NCBI GenBank assembly: GCA_902622625.1
Contig: CACNQS010000005.1
Span: forward strand, 1-64,000
Reading direction: 5' to 3'
Source: an uncultured Prochlorococcus sp.
GTDB lineage: Bacteria > Cyanobacteriota > Cyanobacteriia > PCC-6307 > Cyanobiaceae
Length of the DNA stretch: 64,000 nt
Part shown: piece after piece, positions 17,004 to 26,110 of the stretch
Layout of the letters: each line of letters opens with the position of its first letter
How positions within the stretch are numbered: position 1 is the stretch's first letter
The notes under the pieces: generated by a model
The model's input: the letters and a program-made list of their open reading frames with translations, nothing else
Told to the model about the DNA's origin: nothing
The model's database searches: none
Translations under genes and position numbers: made by a program

Positions 17004-18298
17004 TTTATTGCATTGAAAGATTCGTCAAAAGCTTCGATAGTTTTATCAATTTCTTCTTCGCTGTGAGCTAGTGATGTAAAACCAGCTTCGAAGGGACTTG
17101 GCGCAAGGTAAATTCCTCGTAAAAGCATTTCTCTATGCAACTTACCAAAAAGTTCAGCATCATTTGTTTTGGCTTCATCAAAGTTCCGAACTGGCCCTTC
17201 GCATAAGAAGAATCCAAACATAGCACTTACACTGCCACCATTGATAGCAATACCGTTATTTTCTGCAGACTGAATGATTCCTTCAATTAATCTAGAAGTT
17301 GTTAAATCAAGTTTTTCGTATGTACCACCTTGTTTGAGCAGTTCAAGAGTTTTTATTCCAGCGGTCATTGCAAGAGGATTGCCGCTTAAAGTTCCTGCTT
17401 GATATACCGGTCCTGAAGGAGCTACCATTGACATTATTTCTTTCTTGCCTCCATAAGCTCCAACAGGTAGTCCTCCACCAATTACTTTCCCAAGGGTGGT
17501 TAAATCAGGAGTAACCCCAAACTTTTCTTGAGCGCCTCCATAACTTATTCTAAATCCAGTCATTACTTCGTCAAAAACTAATAAGGATCCATTCTCAGTG
17601 GTTAATTCCCTTAATCCTTCCAAGAATCCAGGTTCTGGAGTAATAAATCCAGCATTGCCAACGATAGGTTCGAGTATTACCCCCGAAATGGCATCAGGAT
17701 TTTCAGAAAATAATTTTTTTACTGCTTCAAGATCATTGTATGGTGCAGTAAGTGTGTTGGCAGTTGTTGTCCGTGGAACCCCAGGAGAGTCTGGTAAACC
17801 CAGAGTGGCAACACCAGATCCTGCTTTCACTAAAAACATGTCCGCATGACCGTGATAGCAACCGTCAAATTTAATAACTTTATCTCTTCCAGTAAATGCT
17901 CGCATGAGTCTTAAAACAGCCATGCATGCTTCAGTTCCGCTATTAACAAATCTAACCATTTCTACAGATGGGACTGCATCTATTACCATTTCAGCAAGTG
18001 TGTTCTCTAGAACGCATGGAGCACCAAAGCTCGTACCTTTCTCTATTGCTTCTTGTAATGCCGTTGTAACTTCAGGGTGGGCATGTCCACATATAGCCGG
18101 CCCCCAACTTCCTATATAGTCAATATATCTATTTCCATCAATATCCCAAGCAAAAGGACCTTTGACTCTATCAAAAACAATTGGCTGCCCTCCTACGGAC
18201 TTAAAAGCTCTCACTGGAGAGCTTACTCCTCCTGGCATTAGTTGTTGGGCGGCAGAGAAAACTTCTTCTGATTTGGTGTATTTTAATATGTCAGTCAC
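16997..18298 (-). CDS. hemL: Glutamate-1-semialdehyde 2,1-aminomutase
   Basis: HemL converts glutamate-1-semialdehyde to 5-aminolevulinate, the committed precursor of haem, chlorophyll and cobalamin. The 433-residue PLP enzyme has [12 protein letters not shown] near the N-terminus, [20 protein letters not shown] for cofactor binding, [11 protein letters not shown], and the Schiff-base lysine in [16 protein letters not shown] (about 270-285). Length and motifs are standard. It converges on the prohibitin gene with the shared hairpin. Confidence 0.98.
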   Translation of the reverse strand: MTDILKYTKSEEVFSAAQQLMPGGVSSPVRAFKSVGGQPIVFDRVKGPFAWDIDGNRYIDYIGSWGPAICGHAHPEVTTALQEAIEKGTSFGAPCVLENTLAEMVIDAVPSVEMVRFVNSGTEACMAVLRLMRAFTGRDKVIKFDGCYHGHADMFLVKAGSGVATLGLPDSPGVPRTTTANTLTAPYNDLEAVKKLFSENPDAISGVILEPIVGNAGFITPEPGFLEGLRELTTENGSLLVFDEVMTGFRISYGGAQEKFGVTPDLTTLGKVIGGGLPVGAYGGKKEIMSMVAPSGPVYQAGTLSGNPLAMTAGIKTLELLKQGGTYEKLDLTTSRLIEGIIQSAENNGIAINGGSVSAMFGFFLCEGPVRNFDEAKTNDAELFGKLHREMLLRGIYLAPSPFEAGFTSLAHSEEEIDKTIEAFDESFNAIKK

Positions 18299-18524
18299 AA
18301 TTTAGGTAAATGATGTTTTGAGAAAAATCTTGTCATGTTCTAAGTTAGAAATAAGTAAAAATTTTGTCAATCAGATTGAAATTCTACATTATGATATTTT
18401 TATTGCGATAGTTTGGATTGTAAATTGTTAAATTTAAAGAAATCATCATAAATAACGATCTTATTTTAGATAACTCTTTATTAATAGGCGTTTTCAAGCA
18501 TTAAAAAAATTCAATTTATTTTTT

Positions 18525-19370
18525 TTATATTTCGAAGAAATTATCCTCATCCTCAAAAAAATCTACATTTATTTCGTTTAAGTTAAGATCTATCATTACT
18601 GGGACATGATCACTTGGACGCAAATTGCCTCTAGGTGAGCTGTCTATGACACAACTTTTAAGTTTTGAAGACAGTTCTTTGCTGATGTAGATATGGTCTA
18701 TTCTCCAACCTTTATTTAATTCAAAGGCATTATTACGGTAATCCCACCAACTCCAATGACCAGTATTTTGTTCAAAAATCCTGAACGAATCTAGTAATCT
18801 TTTTTGTAGAACATTATTTAGTGCATTTCTCTCTATCTCAGATGCCATTATTCCTCCTTCATATTTCTTTGGATCATGAATATCCAAGTTGGATGGAGCA
18901 ATATTAAAATCACCCAAAAGACAAATTAATTCTCCTTTTTTTTCTTGCTCATTCAAAAATGAAGCTAAACAATTTAACCAATTAATTTTGTATTGGAACT
19001 TACTAGATTCTAGAGAAGATCCGTTTGGCACATAGACATTAATAATTTTAATACCATTAATATCAGCGGAAATTAATCTTTTTTGATCTAGGAAAATTTC
19101 GATATTTTGATTAAAGTCGTTGCAACCGTAGAATCCTTTTTTAACATTTTTTAGATTTATTTTAGAAATAATAGCGACACCATTGTATGACTTTTGTCCA
19201 TAGACTTCTACGGAGTATCCTAATTTTTCAAAAGGTTCAACAGGGAAACTATCGTCCATCACTTTCGTTTCCTGCAAACATAGAATATCTGGATTGGTTT
19301 GATTAATCCAATCTATTATTTGTGAAAGTCTGGTTCTTATAGAGTTAACATTCCAAGTTGCTATTAACAA
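18525..19370 (-). CDS. xth: Exodeoxyribonuclease III / AP endonuclease
   Basis: Xth cleaves DNA at abasic sites and removes blocked 3' ends. The 281-residue protein shows the EEP-fold motifs LIATWNVNSIRTRL (about 2-15), LCLQETKV with the metal Glu, NVYVPNGSS, LLGDFNIAPSNLDI and a C-terminal SDHVPVMIDL with the catalytic His. A short acidic tail (NVDFFEDEDNFFEI) follows the core. The 226 bp between it and the hemL start hold nothing I can identify. Confidence 0.96.
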   Translation of the reverse strand: MLIATWNVNSIRTRLSQIIDWINQTNPDILCLQETKVMDDSFPVEPFEKLGYSVEVYGQKSYNGVAIISKINLKNVKKGFYGCNDFNQNIEIFLDQKRLISADINGIKIINVYVPNGSSLESSKFQYKINWLNCLASFLNEQEKKGELICLLGDFNIAPSNLDIHDPKKYEGGIMASEIERNALNNVLQKRLLDSFRIFEQNTGHWSWWDYRNNAFELNKGWRIDHIYISKELSSKLKSCVIDSSPRGNLRPSDHVPVMIDLNLNEINVDFFEDEDNFFEI

Positions 19371-19441
19371 ATTTCTACTAAATTATGTAAAATTAAAATA
19401 GCAAAAAATTTTGGCGTTAAAGAATTTTGAAATTAAATAAA

Positions 19442-19726
19442 ATGAAAAATTATTTTTGCAAAGGCCTTTATAAATCTATAACTTTTTTTATTTTTTTTAC
19501 TTTATTAAATTCCTTAAAAAGTGACTATCTAAATGCTGAATATTTATTCGAAGAATTAGAAATCGATACTTCAACCAAAACACAAGATGATAGTTCAGCT
19601 CTTCCAACTAATCCTTTTGAACTTGTTGAAATGATTAGAAGGCAAAATAGTATGAATGATGCGACTGACCCTTCTGATGCAATTGATGATGCGTTAAAGT
19701 CTTTTAATAGTTTGGAGGAAAATTAA
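19442..19726 (+). CDS. Small exported hypothetical protein
   Basis: This 94-residue precursor begins with a basic, hydrophobic signal-like segment (about 1-30, KSITFFIFFTLLNSL), with a possible cleavage after LNA. An acidic mature part follows (DTSTKTQDDSSALPTNPFEL). I chose the ATG at 19442; an in-frame TTG lies 15 bp upstream. No known domain. It is followed by another hypothetical gene 39 bp later. Confidence 0.6.
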   Translation: MKNYFCKGLYKSITFFIFFTLLNSLKSDYLNAEYLFEELEIDTSTKTQDDSSALPTNPFELVEMIRRQNSMNDATDPSDAIDDALKSFNSLEEN

Positions 19727-19765
19727 GAAATTTAATACGATAAATTGTTATTTTCAAATTTTCAT

Positions 19766-20365
19766 ATGTTAAAAAACCCTATCCCAAAAGTTACTAACCA
19801 ATTACAGCACAGAGCAATCGGTATTATTAATGGTAAATTCACTCCTCTTAGTAGTGAGCAATTAAATAGAGGCTTTTTAATTGATAATAAAGACGAAAAA
19901 ATCGAAACAGTAGTTCTAGGTAAAGCATTATCACTTTTAAAAAAGCATATTGATTTAAAAAAAAGTTATTATTGGATTGTTTATCCAAAGAATAAAAATA
20001 CTCAAAATTTGCATTTACAGGTTGCAGGCATCTGGGATCCCTATCAATTAAATGATTTCCCTAATGATTCTTCAAAAACTAACTTCTCAAAATTATTAGA
20101 AGAATTAGATCTAAAAGATAACTATTTTTCTGTTAGAGGAGAATTAGTTTTTGTCAACACTAAAAAGAAAGAATTTGTTATTAAAATTTGCCCAGCTATA
20201 AAGTCAAAAAATTTAAAAAATAAAAATTTTAAATTAGTCATAAAAGGAGAGCTCTCTCTTGAACTTCTGCATAGCTTTGTAAGTTTAGATATCAACAGAG
20301 ATGGAAATTCTTTGCAATTAATAAATTACGAAGTGATTGAAAAAAATCTTTCTAAATATAATTAG
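19766..20365 (+). CDS. Conserved hypothetical protein
   Basis: From the ATG at 19766 the protein has 199 residues and no membrane segment or signal. It is rich in Lys and Asn, with a central QVAGIWDPYQLNDFP and RGELVFVNTKKKEFVIK and KLVIKGELSLELLHSFVSLD strands. The alternating strands suggest a beta-rich fold, possibly OB-like. I do not recognise the family. An upstream TTG (19745) is an alternative start. larC follows 52 bp later on the same strand. Confidence 0.65.
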   Translation: MLKNPIPKVTNQLQHRAIGIINGKFTPLSSEQLNRGFLIDNKDEKIETVVLGKALSLLKKHIDLKKSYYWIVYPKNKNTQNLHLQVAGIWDPYQLNDFPNDSSKTNFSKLLEELDLKDNYFSVRGELVFVNTKKKEFVIKICPAIKSKNLKNKNFKLVIKGELSLELLHSFVSLDINRDGNSLQLINYEVIEKNLSKYN

Positions 20366-20417
20366 AATGAAAGGCTAATTTTCATCGTAATTTTACCAGT
20401 TAAGAAATCTTTGATTT

Positions 20418-21650
20418 ATGGATGATGTTTTAATTGAATGTTCTCCTGGTATCTCTGGAGATATGTTGTTAGGAGCATTTTATGATTTAGGGGTGCCTAA
20501 AGAAGTTATTGAACAGCCTCTTATTGATCTTGGATTAAAGGATCTATATCAACTAAACTTTAAAGAATCAAAAAGTTGTTCAATCCGAGGCATCAAGGCA
20601 AAGGTTGAGAGTATTGATTGTAGTCCTATCAAAAGAACTTGGAGAAGTATTAAGGAACTTATTTTAAATGGCCAGTTAGAAGATAAATTAAAAAAAATAA
20701 TTTATGAAGTATTTGAATCTTTAGCAATTGCGGAAGGAAAAGTTCATGGCATTAAATCTGATGATGTTCATTTTCATGAAATTGGAGCTATAGATTCATT
20801 GGTAGATATCATTGGGGTATGTGCTGCATTGAATTACTTAAATCCAAAGAGGGTTTATTGTAATGAACCAATGTTGGGGAAAGGTTTTGTTCAAACTGAA
20901 CATGGAAAATTATCCGTACCACCTCCTGCTGTAATAGAGCTAATAAGACAAAAAAACATTAAGGTTTTATCAAGCTTTGACTCAATAGAGGGCGAATTCT
21001 CAACACCTACTGGTGTTTCTTTACTTATTAATTTAGTCGACTATCATGAAACTCCTTCAAAATATTCTATTAATTCTTATGGAGTAGGCATTGGTAACCT
21101 AAAATGCTCATTCCCCAATTTGGTAAGAGTTTATAAAATTTCTTCATTTGAGAATCCTTCTATTGATGATAATGCACAAATCAGTCCAAAGTGTGAAGAG
21201 ATATCTATTCAAGAAGCATGGATTGATGACCAGACACCCGAAGATATATCTAATTTTGTGGAGAAACTGAGAATTGAGGGAGCTTACGACGTTTCCTATC
21301 AAGCTATCAATATGAAAAAGAATAGAATTGGATTTTCTATTCAAGCAATCTTGCCGGTAGAGAAAAAAGAATATTTTAGGCGATTATGGTTTGATTATTC
21401 CAACACTATTGGGGTTCGTGAAAGGAATCAATCTAGGTGGATATTACTCAGACGTAGAGGAGAATGTTCAACGAATTTTGGAAATATAAAAGTTAAACAA
21501 ACTTTGAAACCAGATGGATCAATAAATATGAAACCAGAAAATGATGAGATTTTGAGATTAAAATTAAAACATAAAATATCAACTTACGAAATAAGAAAAA
21601 TAATAAAAGAGTCAAGTAACAAATTTAAAGCATTTGAAAACTGGAAATGA
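20418..21650 (+). CDS. larC: LarC family (DUF111) nickel-pincer cofactor protein homologue
   Basis: The 410-residue protein starts with DVLIECSPGISGDMLLGAFY (about 3-22), has VHFHEIGAIDSLVDIIG (about 116-132), GKGFVQTEHGKLSVPPPA and, in the C-terminal half, GVRERNQSRWILLRR. These are the DUF111/LarC features. In lactobacilli LarC inserts nickel into the pincer cofactor of lactate racemase, and there the gene is read through a frameshift; here one uninterrupted frame encodes everything. No larB, larE or racemase is in the window, so the substrate is open. Its stop overlaps the next gene by 4 bp. Confidence 0.85.
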   Translation: MDDVLIECSPGISGDMLLGAFYDLGVPKEVIEQPLIDLGLKDLYQLNFKESKSCSIRGIKAKVESIDCSPIKRTWRSIKELILNGQLEDKLKKIIYEVFESLAIAEGKVHGIKSDDVHFHEIGAIDSLVDIIGVCAALNYLNPKRVYCNEPMLGKGFVQTEHGKLSVPPPAVIELIRQKNIKVLSSFDSIEGEFSTPTGVSLLINLVDYHETPSKYSINSYGVGIGNLKCSFPNLVRVYKISSFENPSIDDNAQISPKCEEISIQEAWIDDQTPEDISNFVEKLRIEGAYDVSYQAINMKKNRIGFSIQAILPVEKKEYFRRLWFDYSNTIGVRERNQSRWILLRRRGECSTNFGNIKVKQTLKPDGSINMKPENDEILRLKLKHKISTYEIRKIIKESSNKFKAFENWK

Positions 21651-22603
21651 GATTTAATATAAGTAATCAACGATTTTTGAAATTCCTTAAAAAAATTAAT
21701 TTTAGTGGTTTAAAGAGTATTTTCTTTATTTCAAGCTTGTCATATTTTTGTATCTACTTTTTTGATAATATTGATCAAATTTCTTTTGAGATCAATTTAG
21801 AAAGCAATGGAATTTATCTATCTTTATCATTTTTATTTTGTGTTTTAAGTATTTATCTGAACGCTTATGCATGGAAATATATTGTTAAATGGTTAGGGAA
21901 AGAATTTAAAAGTAATAATCTAGTTTCTTTTTATGTTTTAACTAATATTCTTAAGTATGTTCCTGGAGGGATGTGGCATTTTGTTGAAAGATTTAATTTT
22001 ATAAAAAAAATAAGTAATCCTCAGATTGCTTTGTATTCGATACTCATAGAACCTTATTTTATGTTGACTGGATCTTTTCTCTTGGCATCAATGGGATTAA
22101 TTTTTTCACCATTTTATTTTTTTTTAATTTTTCCTTTAATATTTTTAAATAGGAAATTTATTTTTTTGATATTTAAAATATTTGTTTCTCTTAAGGGGAA
22201 AGTACTTGAGGTTTTAAGACTTCCAAATTCAAAGGGCAAATTTGAAGAGAGAATAAATATAGTTTCTTTTTTCCCTTCTAGAGCTTTATTGCTTGAAATT
22301 GGGTTTGTTTTATCTAAATTTATTGGGTTTTATATTTGCTTAAATATTTTTTATACAAGTAATACTCTGAACATCATATTTTTATTAGTAATCTTTTCTT
22401 TGTCATGGTCTATAGGCTTGATAGTCCCAGCGGCTCCTGGGGGAGTTGGCGTTTTTGAGGCTTGCCTCCTTTTATTTGTTGGCAAAAGTATTCCAGAAAA
22501 TATAATTCTTATAAGCTTAGTTTATTTTAGGGTTATATCTACCTCGGCAGATTTGTTGTTAAGCTTACCTTTCTTAATAAGAAAAGTGTCAAAAAGAATT
22601 TAG
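21647..22603 (+). CDS. Lysylphosphatidylglycerol-synthase-type (UPF0104) membrane protein
   Basis: This is a 318-residue polytopic protein with about eight hydrophobic helices. The hallmark GLIVPAAPGGVGVFEACLLL (about 258-277) and KYVPGGMWHFVERFN near residue 105 mark the LPG_synthase_TM/UPF0104 family, the flippase-like part of MprF. No lysyltransferase domain is present. It probably handles a lipid or glycolipid in the membrane. It is translationally coupled to larC (ATGA overlap) and its 3' end overlaps the convergent permease gene by 4 bp. Confidence 0.82.
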   Translation: MRFNISNQRFLKFLKKINFSGLKSIFFISSLSYFCIYFFDNIDQISFEINLESNGIYLSLSFLFCVLSIYLNAYAWKYIVKWLGKEFKSNNLVSFYVLTNILKYVPGGMWHFVERFNFIKKISNPQIALYSILIEPYFMLTGSFLLASMGLIFSPFYFFLIFPLIFLNRKFIFLIFKIFVSLKGKVLEVLRLPNSKGKFEERINIVSFFPSRALLLEIGFVLSKFIGFYICLNIFYTSNTLNIIFLLVIFSLSWSIGLIVPAAPGGVGVFEACLLLFVGKSIPENIILISLVYFRVISTSADLLLSLPFLIRKVSKRI

Positions 22604-24138
22604 TTTTTTTTCTCTAAACTTGGTATCAATGTTATTGATGCAATAAGGCCTAAAGTCATGATAAGAATGGCCGGTAATATTGCCTCTACCATTCTTTCAT
22701 CTCCAGCATATTGATATATTCTCACAGATAATGTATCGAAATCGAATGGTCTTAAAATAAAGGTTATGGGTAATTCTTTTATCGTGTCAACAAAAACTAA
22801 AAGTGATCCTACGAATATTGGCCCTTGGAGAAGAGGTAGATGAATTCTTTTGATGATCCCCAGCCAATTCTCTCCTAGTCCAAGTGCTGCTTCATCAAGA
22901 CGAGGAGAAATTCTCTCAAGACTTGAATCAATAGAACCCTTAGAGATAGTTAGAAATCGAACAAGATAACCCCAAATTAGTAAGCAAATAGCAATATAAT
23001 TAAATTTTGAAGAAGAAATGCTTATTAAAGATAAAGCTAAAACAGTGCCTGGGATTGCGTAACCTATCCCCGCAAGATTTGTTATTAGTCCTAGTAATAA
23101 GCCCTTATTTGGGCGTCTGGCTAAGGAAATTATTAAGGAGAATAGCATCGCTATTAATGCAGTTAAAAGTCCTAGACTTATGGTCCTTAATGATAGGCTA
23201 AGTAATTCTATAGATAACCCTTTTTGAATTAGATCTATATTGAGTAGAACCCAAAAACATGGAATCCCAAAAGAGAAAATTGGAGGAAATAAAGAAATGA
23301 ATATTGCTAAAAAAGCTCTAGTTTTGTTTAATTCCCATCCTTGAGAATCTTTAGATGCAGGATTTTCGCTCCACCTTTTTGATTTTCTTCTTGATAACTT
23401 TTCGAAAATAATTAAAGTGAAAATTATTAATAAGGCTACCAATGATAATCCAATAGCACTTTTTGGATTACCTTCAATTATCCAATTTTCAGCTATACCA
23501 GTAGAAATACTAGGTATGTTTAATAATGCAAATGTACCTAACTCATTCATTACTTCCATACACATTAAACTTATTCCTGTTATTAGTGCTGGTAACGCCA
23601 TTGGGAAAGCGATTTTAAAGAAGCTCCTCCAAGGCCCTACTCCTAAGCCTCTACTAGCATTGATTTGATTAACTCCAAATTTATTAAAACTTTCGTTAGC
23701 AAGAATGAATACATATGGATAAGTAGAAATTGAAAGTATTAATACCCCCCACCATAAACCCGTTACTTGATACCCAAAAATACTTCCTAAATCCTGCAAA
23801 ATAGCTGTTATTAGATATGCTGGGGCAGCTAGTGGAACTAGCTGACAAATGCGGAGCACTTTTCTGAACTTAAAATCACAATTTGAAAGTAGCCATCCAT
23901 TCAAAATTCCTAACCCGCCACCAAAAAAACTTGTCAGTATTAGAACTTTTATAGTACCTAATACCTCTTCTCCTCCAGCAATACCTAATGAAAAATTTCC
24001 ACTAATAATGTAATCAATTCCCTCTAGCAGAAAATTGGAAATTGGAATGATTATTAAGAGTGCAACAATAAACGAAGTGAAATAAAGAAAATTTAATTCT
24101 TTTAATGTTTTTTTTAACCCTTTAATGTGTATTTTCAA
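22600..24138 (-). CDS. Iron(III)-type ABC transporter permease (fused double permease)
   Basis: The 512-residue protein carries two binding-protein-dependent transport permease domains in one chain, about 12 helices in all, as in FutB/HitB/SfuB. The EAA-like loops are NASRGLGVGPWRSFFKIAFP (about 160-179) and EAALGLGENWLGIIKRIHLP (about 417-436). It would pass ferric iron delivered by a periplasmic FutA/IdiA-type protein and needs a separate ATPase. Neither partner gene is in the window. The upstream neighbour is a CobW GTPase with a metal-binding repeat. Confidence 0.88.
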   Translation of the reverse strand: MKIHIKGLKKTLKELNFLYFTSFIVALLIIIPISNFLLEGIDYIISGNFSLGIAGGEEVLGTIKVLILTSFFGGGLGILNGWLLSNCDFKFRKVLRICQLVPLAAPAYLITAILQDLGSIFGYQVTGLWWGVLILSISTYPYVFILANESFNKFGVNQINASRGLGVGPWRSFFKIAFPMALPALITGISLMCMEVMNELGTFALLNIPSISTGIAENWIIEGNPKSAIGLSLVALLIIFTLIIFEKLSRRKSKRWSENPASKDSQGWELNKTRAFLAIFISLFPPIFSFGIPCFWVLLNIDLIQKGLSIELLSLSLRTISLGLLTALIAMLFSLIISLARRPNKGLLLGLITNLAGIGYAIPGTVLALSLISISSSKFNYIAICLLIWGYLVRFLTISKGSIDSSLERISPRLDEAALGLGENWLGIIKRIHLPLLQGPIFVGSLLVFVDTIKELPITFILRPFDFDTLSVRIYQYAGDERMVEAILPAILIMTLGLIASITLIPSLEKKN

Positions 24139-24164
24139 AAATTAATTAAATCCTGATATGAACT

Positions 24165-25190
24165 CTAATCTGAATTAAATCTACATGATGACAGTTGATT
24201 TTTAATAGTTTGGTGATCTAAGTTTTTCCCAATTAAGACTATCTTGTTAGATTTTTCTTTTGTCCATTCCTCATCATCTAGAGAAAACCGCTTCCCAGAT
24301 AGGTGAAAAATATGTTTTCTTTCACTTTCCTTAAACCATAATATTCCTTTTGCTCTAAATACATTTTGTGAGATTTGATTATCTAAGAAATATTGAAACT
24401 TTCTTAAGGAAAATGGTTTAAATGTCTCATAAGAAACCGAGGTAAATCCTTCAATATTATTGATCAAATCGTGGGAATGAGAAGAGTGATCGTGGGAATG
24501 AGAAGAGTGATCGTGGGAATGAGAAGAGTGATTGTTTGAATTTTGTGCTACATTTTTTTTGTCTTTCTCGAATTCAAAAGTATCTGTCTCAAATAGACCC
24601 ACGCTCATTATTGTATGTAATGCAACTTCACTATTAGTTGATCTCAAAATCCTTGGTTCTTTTTTTATTTTATTAATAAACTCCTCTATTTTCTTTAATT
24701 GTTTTTCATTTACTAAATCAGTTTTATTTAGAAGAAGGATATCTCCGTATAAAATTTGAGAATAGGCGACACTTGTATTATTAATTTCAAAATCAAAATT
24801 TTCTCCATCAATGACTGTGATTATCGAATCTAATCTTACTTTTTCTCTCAGATCACCAGCCGCAAAAGTCATGGCTACGGGTAATGGATCTGCTAATCCA
24901 GTTGTTTCAACAATCAAATAGTCTAATTTTTCAGCTCTTTCTAAAACTTTGGATACGGTATTTAATAATTCGCCATTAATAGAGCAACATATACATCCAT
25001 TATTTAATTCGATCATATCTTCTGAGCCTTCTATTATTAAGTCATTATCTATTCCGATCTCTCCAAATTCGTTGACTAAAACAGCTGTTTTAATCCCAAC
25101 TTGATTTTTTAAAATATGATTCAGAAGTGTAGTTTTGCCAGAACCCAAAAATCCACTAATTATAGTAACTGGCAATAAATTTTTAGACAT
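24165..25190 (-). CDS. CobW/COG0523 family GTPase with a histidine-rich repeat
   Basis: The 341-residue G3E GTPase has the P-loop GFLGSGKTTLLN (about 13-24) and the metal-binding GCICC (about 65-69). LIVETTGLADPLP and NKTDLV follow, with a C-terminal CobW_C domain (FRAKGILWFKESERKHIFHL). Such proteins act as metallochaperones, mostly for zinc. Between the domains a stretch of repeated SSHSHDH units (about 220-240) is encoded by three perfect 21-bp tandem repeats. It lies between an iron-type permease and a pterin dehydratase, on the same strand as both. Confidence 0.93.
   Translation of the reverse strand: MSKNLLPVTIISGFLGSGKTTLLNHILKNQVGIKTAVLVNEFGEIGIDNDLIIEGSEDMIELNNGCICCSINGELLNTVSKVLERAEKLDYLIVETTGLADPLPVAMTFAAGDLREKVRLDSIITVIDGENFDFEINNTSVAYSQILYGDILLLNKTDLVNEKQLKKIEEFINKIKKEPRILRSTNSEVALHTIMSVGLFETDTFEFEKDKKNVAQNSNNHSSHSHDHSSHSHDHSSHSHDLINNIEGFTSVSYETFKPFSLRKFQYFLDNQISQNVFRAKGILWFKESERKHIFHLSGKRFSLDDEEWTKEKSNKIVLIGKNLDHQTIKNQLSSCRFNSD
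24470..24532. repeat. Three perfect 21-bp tandem repeats encoding a His-rich metal-binding stretch
   Basis: The unit on the plus strand begins CGTGGGAATGAGAAGAGTG and is present at 24470-24490, 24491-24511 and 24512-24532 without a mismatch. Each unit codes for seven residues of the SSHSHDH type on the minus strand. The repeat preserves the reading frame, so copy-number change would lengthen or shorten the metal-binding loop without breaking the protein. Confidence 0.93.
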
Positions 25191-25218
25191 TTTGACTAGT
25201 TGAAAACAAGTTTATATT

Positions 25219-25509
25219 TTATTGACCGAAAATTTTGTTGATTTCCGAAGCTAATGTTTGATCCAGATTTGTAATACCTCCAAGATCATGTGTATTTAAT
25301 TTAATTATTACTTTTGCATAAACATTCTCCCAGTTCGGATGATGATTATATTTTTCACAGATTAAAGCAACCTTAGTCATGAAAGCAAAGGCTTCAATAA
25401 AATTAGCGAAGTTAAATTCTCTTTGGATTTGTTTAGATTTAATTTCCCAGCCAGGTATTTTGACAGCTAATTCATTCAATTCTTCATCTTGCAAAATGTA
25501 GGGTTCCAT
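25219..25509 (-). CDS. phhB: Pterin-4a-carbinolamine dehydratase
   Basis: The 96-residue protein has the family's PGWEIKSKQIQREFNF (about 19-34) and the active-site motif KYNHHPNWENVYAKVIIKL (about 53-71). It ends with TTHD-like LNTHDLGGITNLD. It dehydrates 4a-hydroxytetrahydropterins to recycle pterin cofactors. No aromatic amino acid hydroxylase is in the window, so another role (for example in folate or pterin chemistry) is possible. Confidence 0.93.
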   Translation of the reverse strand: MEPYILQDEELNELAVKIPGWEIKSKQIQREFNFANFIEAFAFMTKVALICEKYNHHPNWENVYAKVIIKLNTHDLGGITNLDQTLASEINKIFGQ

Positions 25510-25545
25510 TAAATAAGAAATCTGACTTATTACATTATAGGTATC

Positions 25546-26001
25546 TTACTTTTTCTCACCAATTATATGTACATTAATGATTCTTTTCTTTTGATCAAAT
25601 CGATGTTCCCATAAATAAACTGCTTGCCATGTGCCTAGCATAATTTTCCCGTCTTGAAAACTCAAAGATAAACAAGTGTTTGTTAGGGATGTTTTAATAT
25701 GTGCTGGCATATCGTCAGCTCCCTCTTGATAATGTTTATAGGATATTTCTTCTCTATCTTTTGATAAGGTTAAGTAGGAATTATAGGGAACTATCGATTG
25801 CATATACTTTTTTAGATCCCTTAGCACATTTGGATCTGCGTTCTCATTAATAGTTAAACTGCAACTTGTATGAAGTGAAGTTAAATTTAAAATTCCGGAA
25901 TGAAAATTATTTTTTTCAATACACAAATTTAAATCATATGTGATATCAATAAAACCCTCGCCATGGGTTATGAATTTTAATTTTGAAAATATTTGTTCCA
26001 T
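25546..26001 (-). CDS. YjbQ/UPF0047 family protein
   Basis: The 151-residue protein carries LHTSCSLTINENADPNVLRD (about 43-62), YQEGADDMPAHIKTSL (about 92-107) and GTWQAVYLWEHR (about 123-134). These are the conserved His/Glu/Asp blocks of the UPF0047 family. Some members show thiamine-phosphate synthase side activity, but the natural reaction is unsettled. The gene is 36 bp upstream of phhB on the same strand. Confidence 0.92.
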   Translation of the reverse strand: MEQIFSKLKFITHGEGFIDITYDLNLCIEKNNFHSGILNLTSLHTSCSLTINENADPNVLRDLKKYMQSIVPYNSYLTLSKDREEISYKHYQEGADDMPAHIKTSLTNTCLSLSFQDGKIMLGTWQAVYLWEHRFDQKKRIINVHIIGEKK

Positions 26002-26110
26002 TTAAGGTAAAACTTAATTAATCAATATCCTATTATGGATAAAGATGTATGTTTTACTCCAGACATTAAAATTTTTATCTTAAAATAAATTTAATTTTCC
26101 ATTTAAATCT

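Noticed and set aside
18299-18524. A small gene between hemL and xth
   Set aside because: Every frame is broken by stops within short distances and no motif appears.
20418-21650. A programmed frameshift in larC, as in lactobacilli
   Set aside because: One continuous frame covers both halves; no shift is needed.
24470-24532. Tandem direct repeats that might be read as a CRISPR-like array
   Set aside because: The 21-bp units have no spacers, lie inside the CobW coding frame and encode a regular His-rich stretch.
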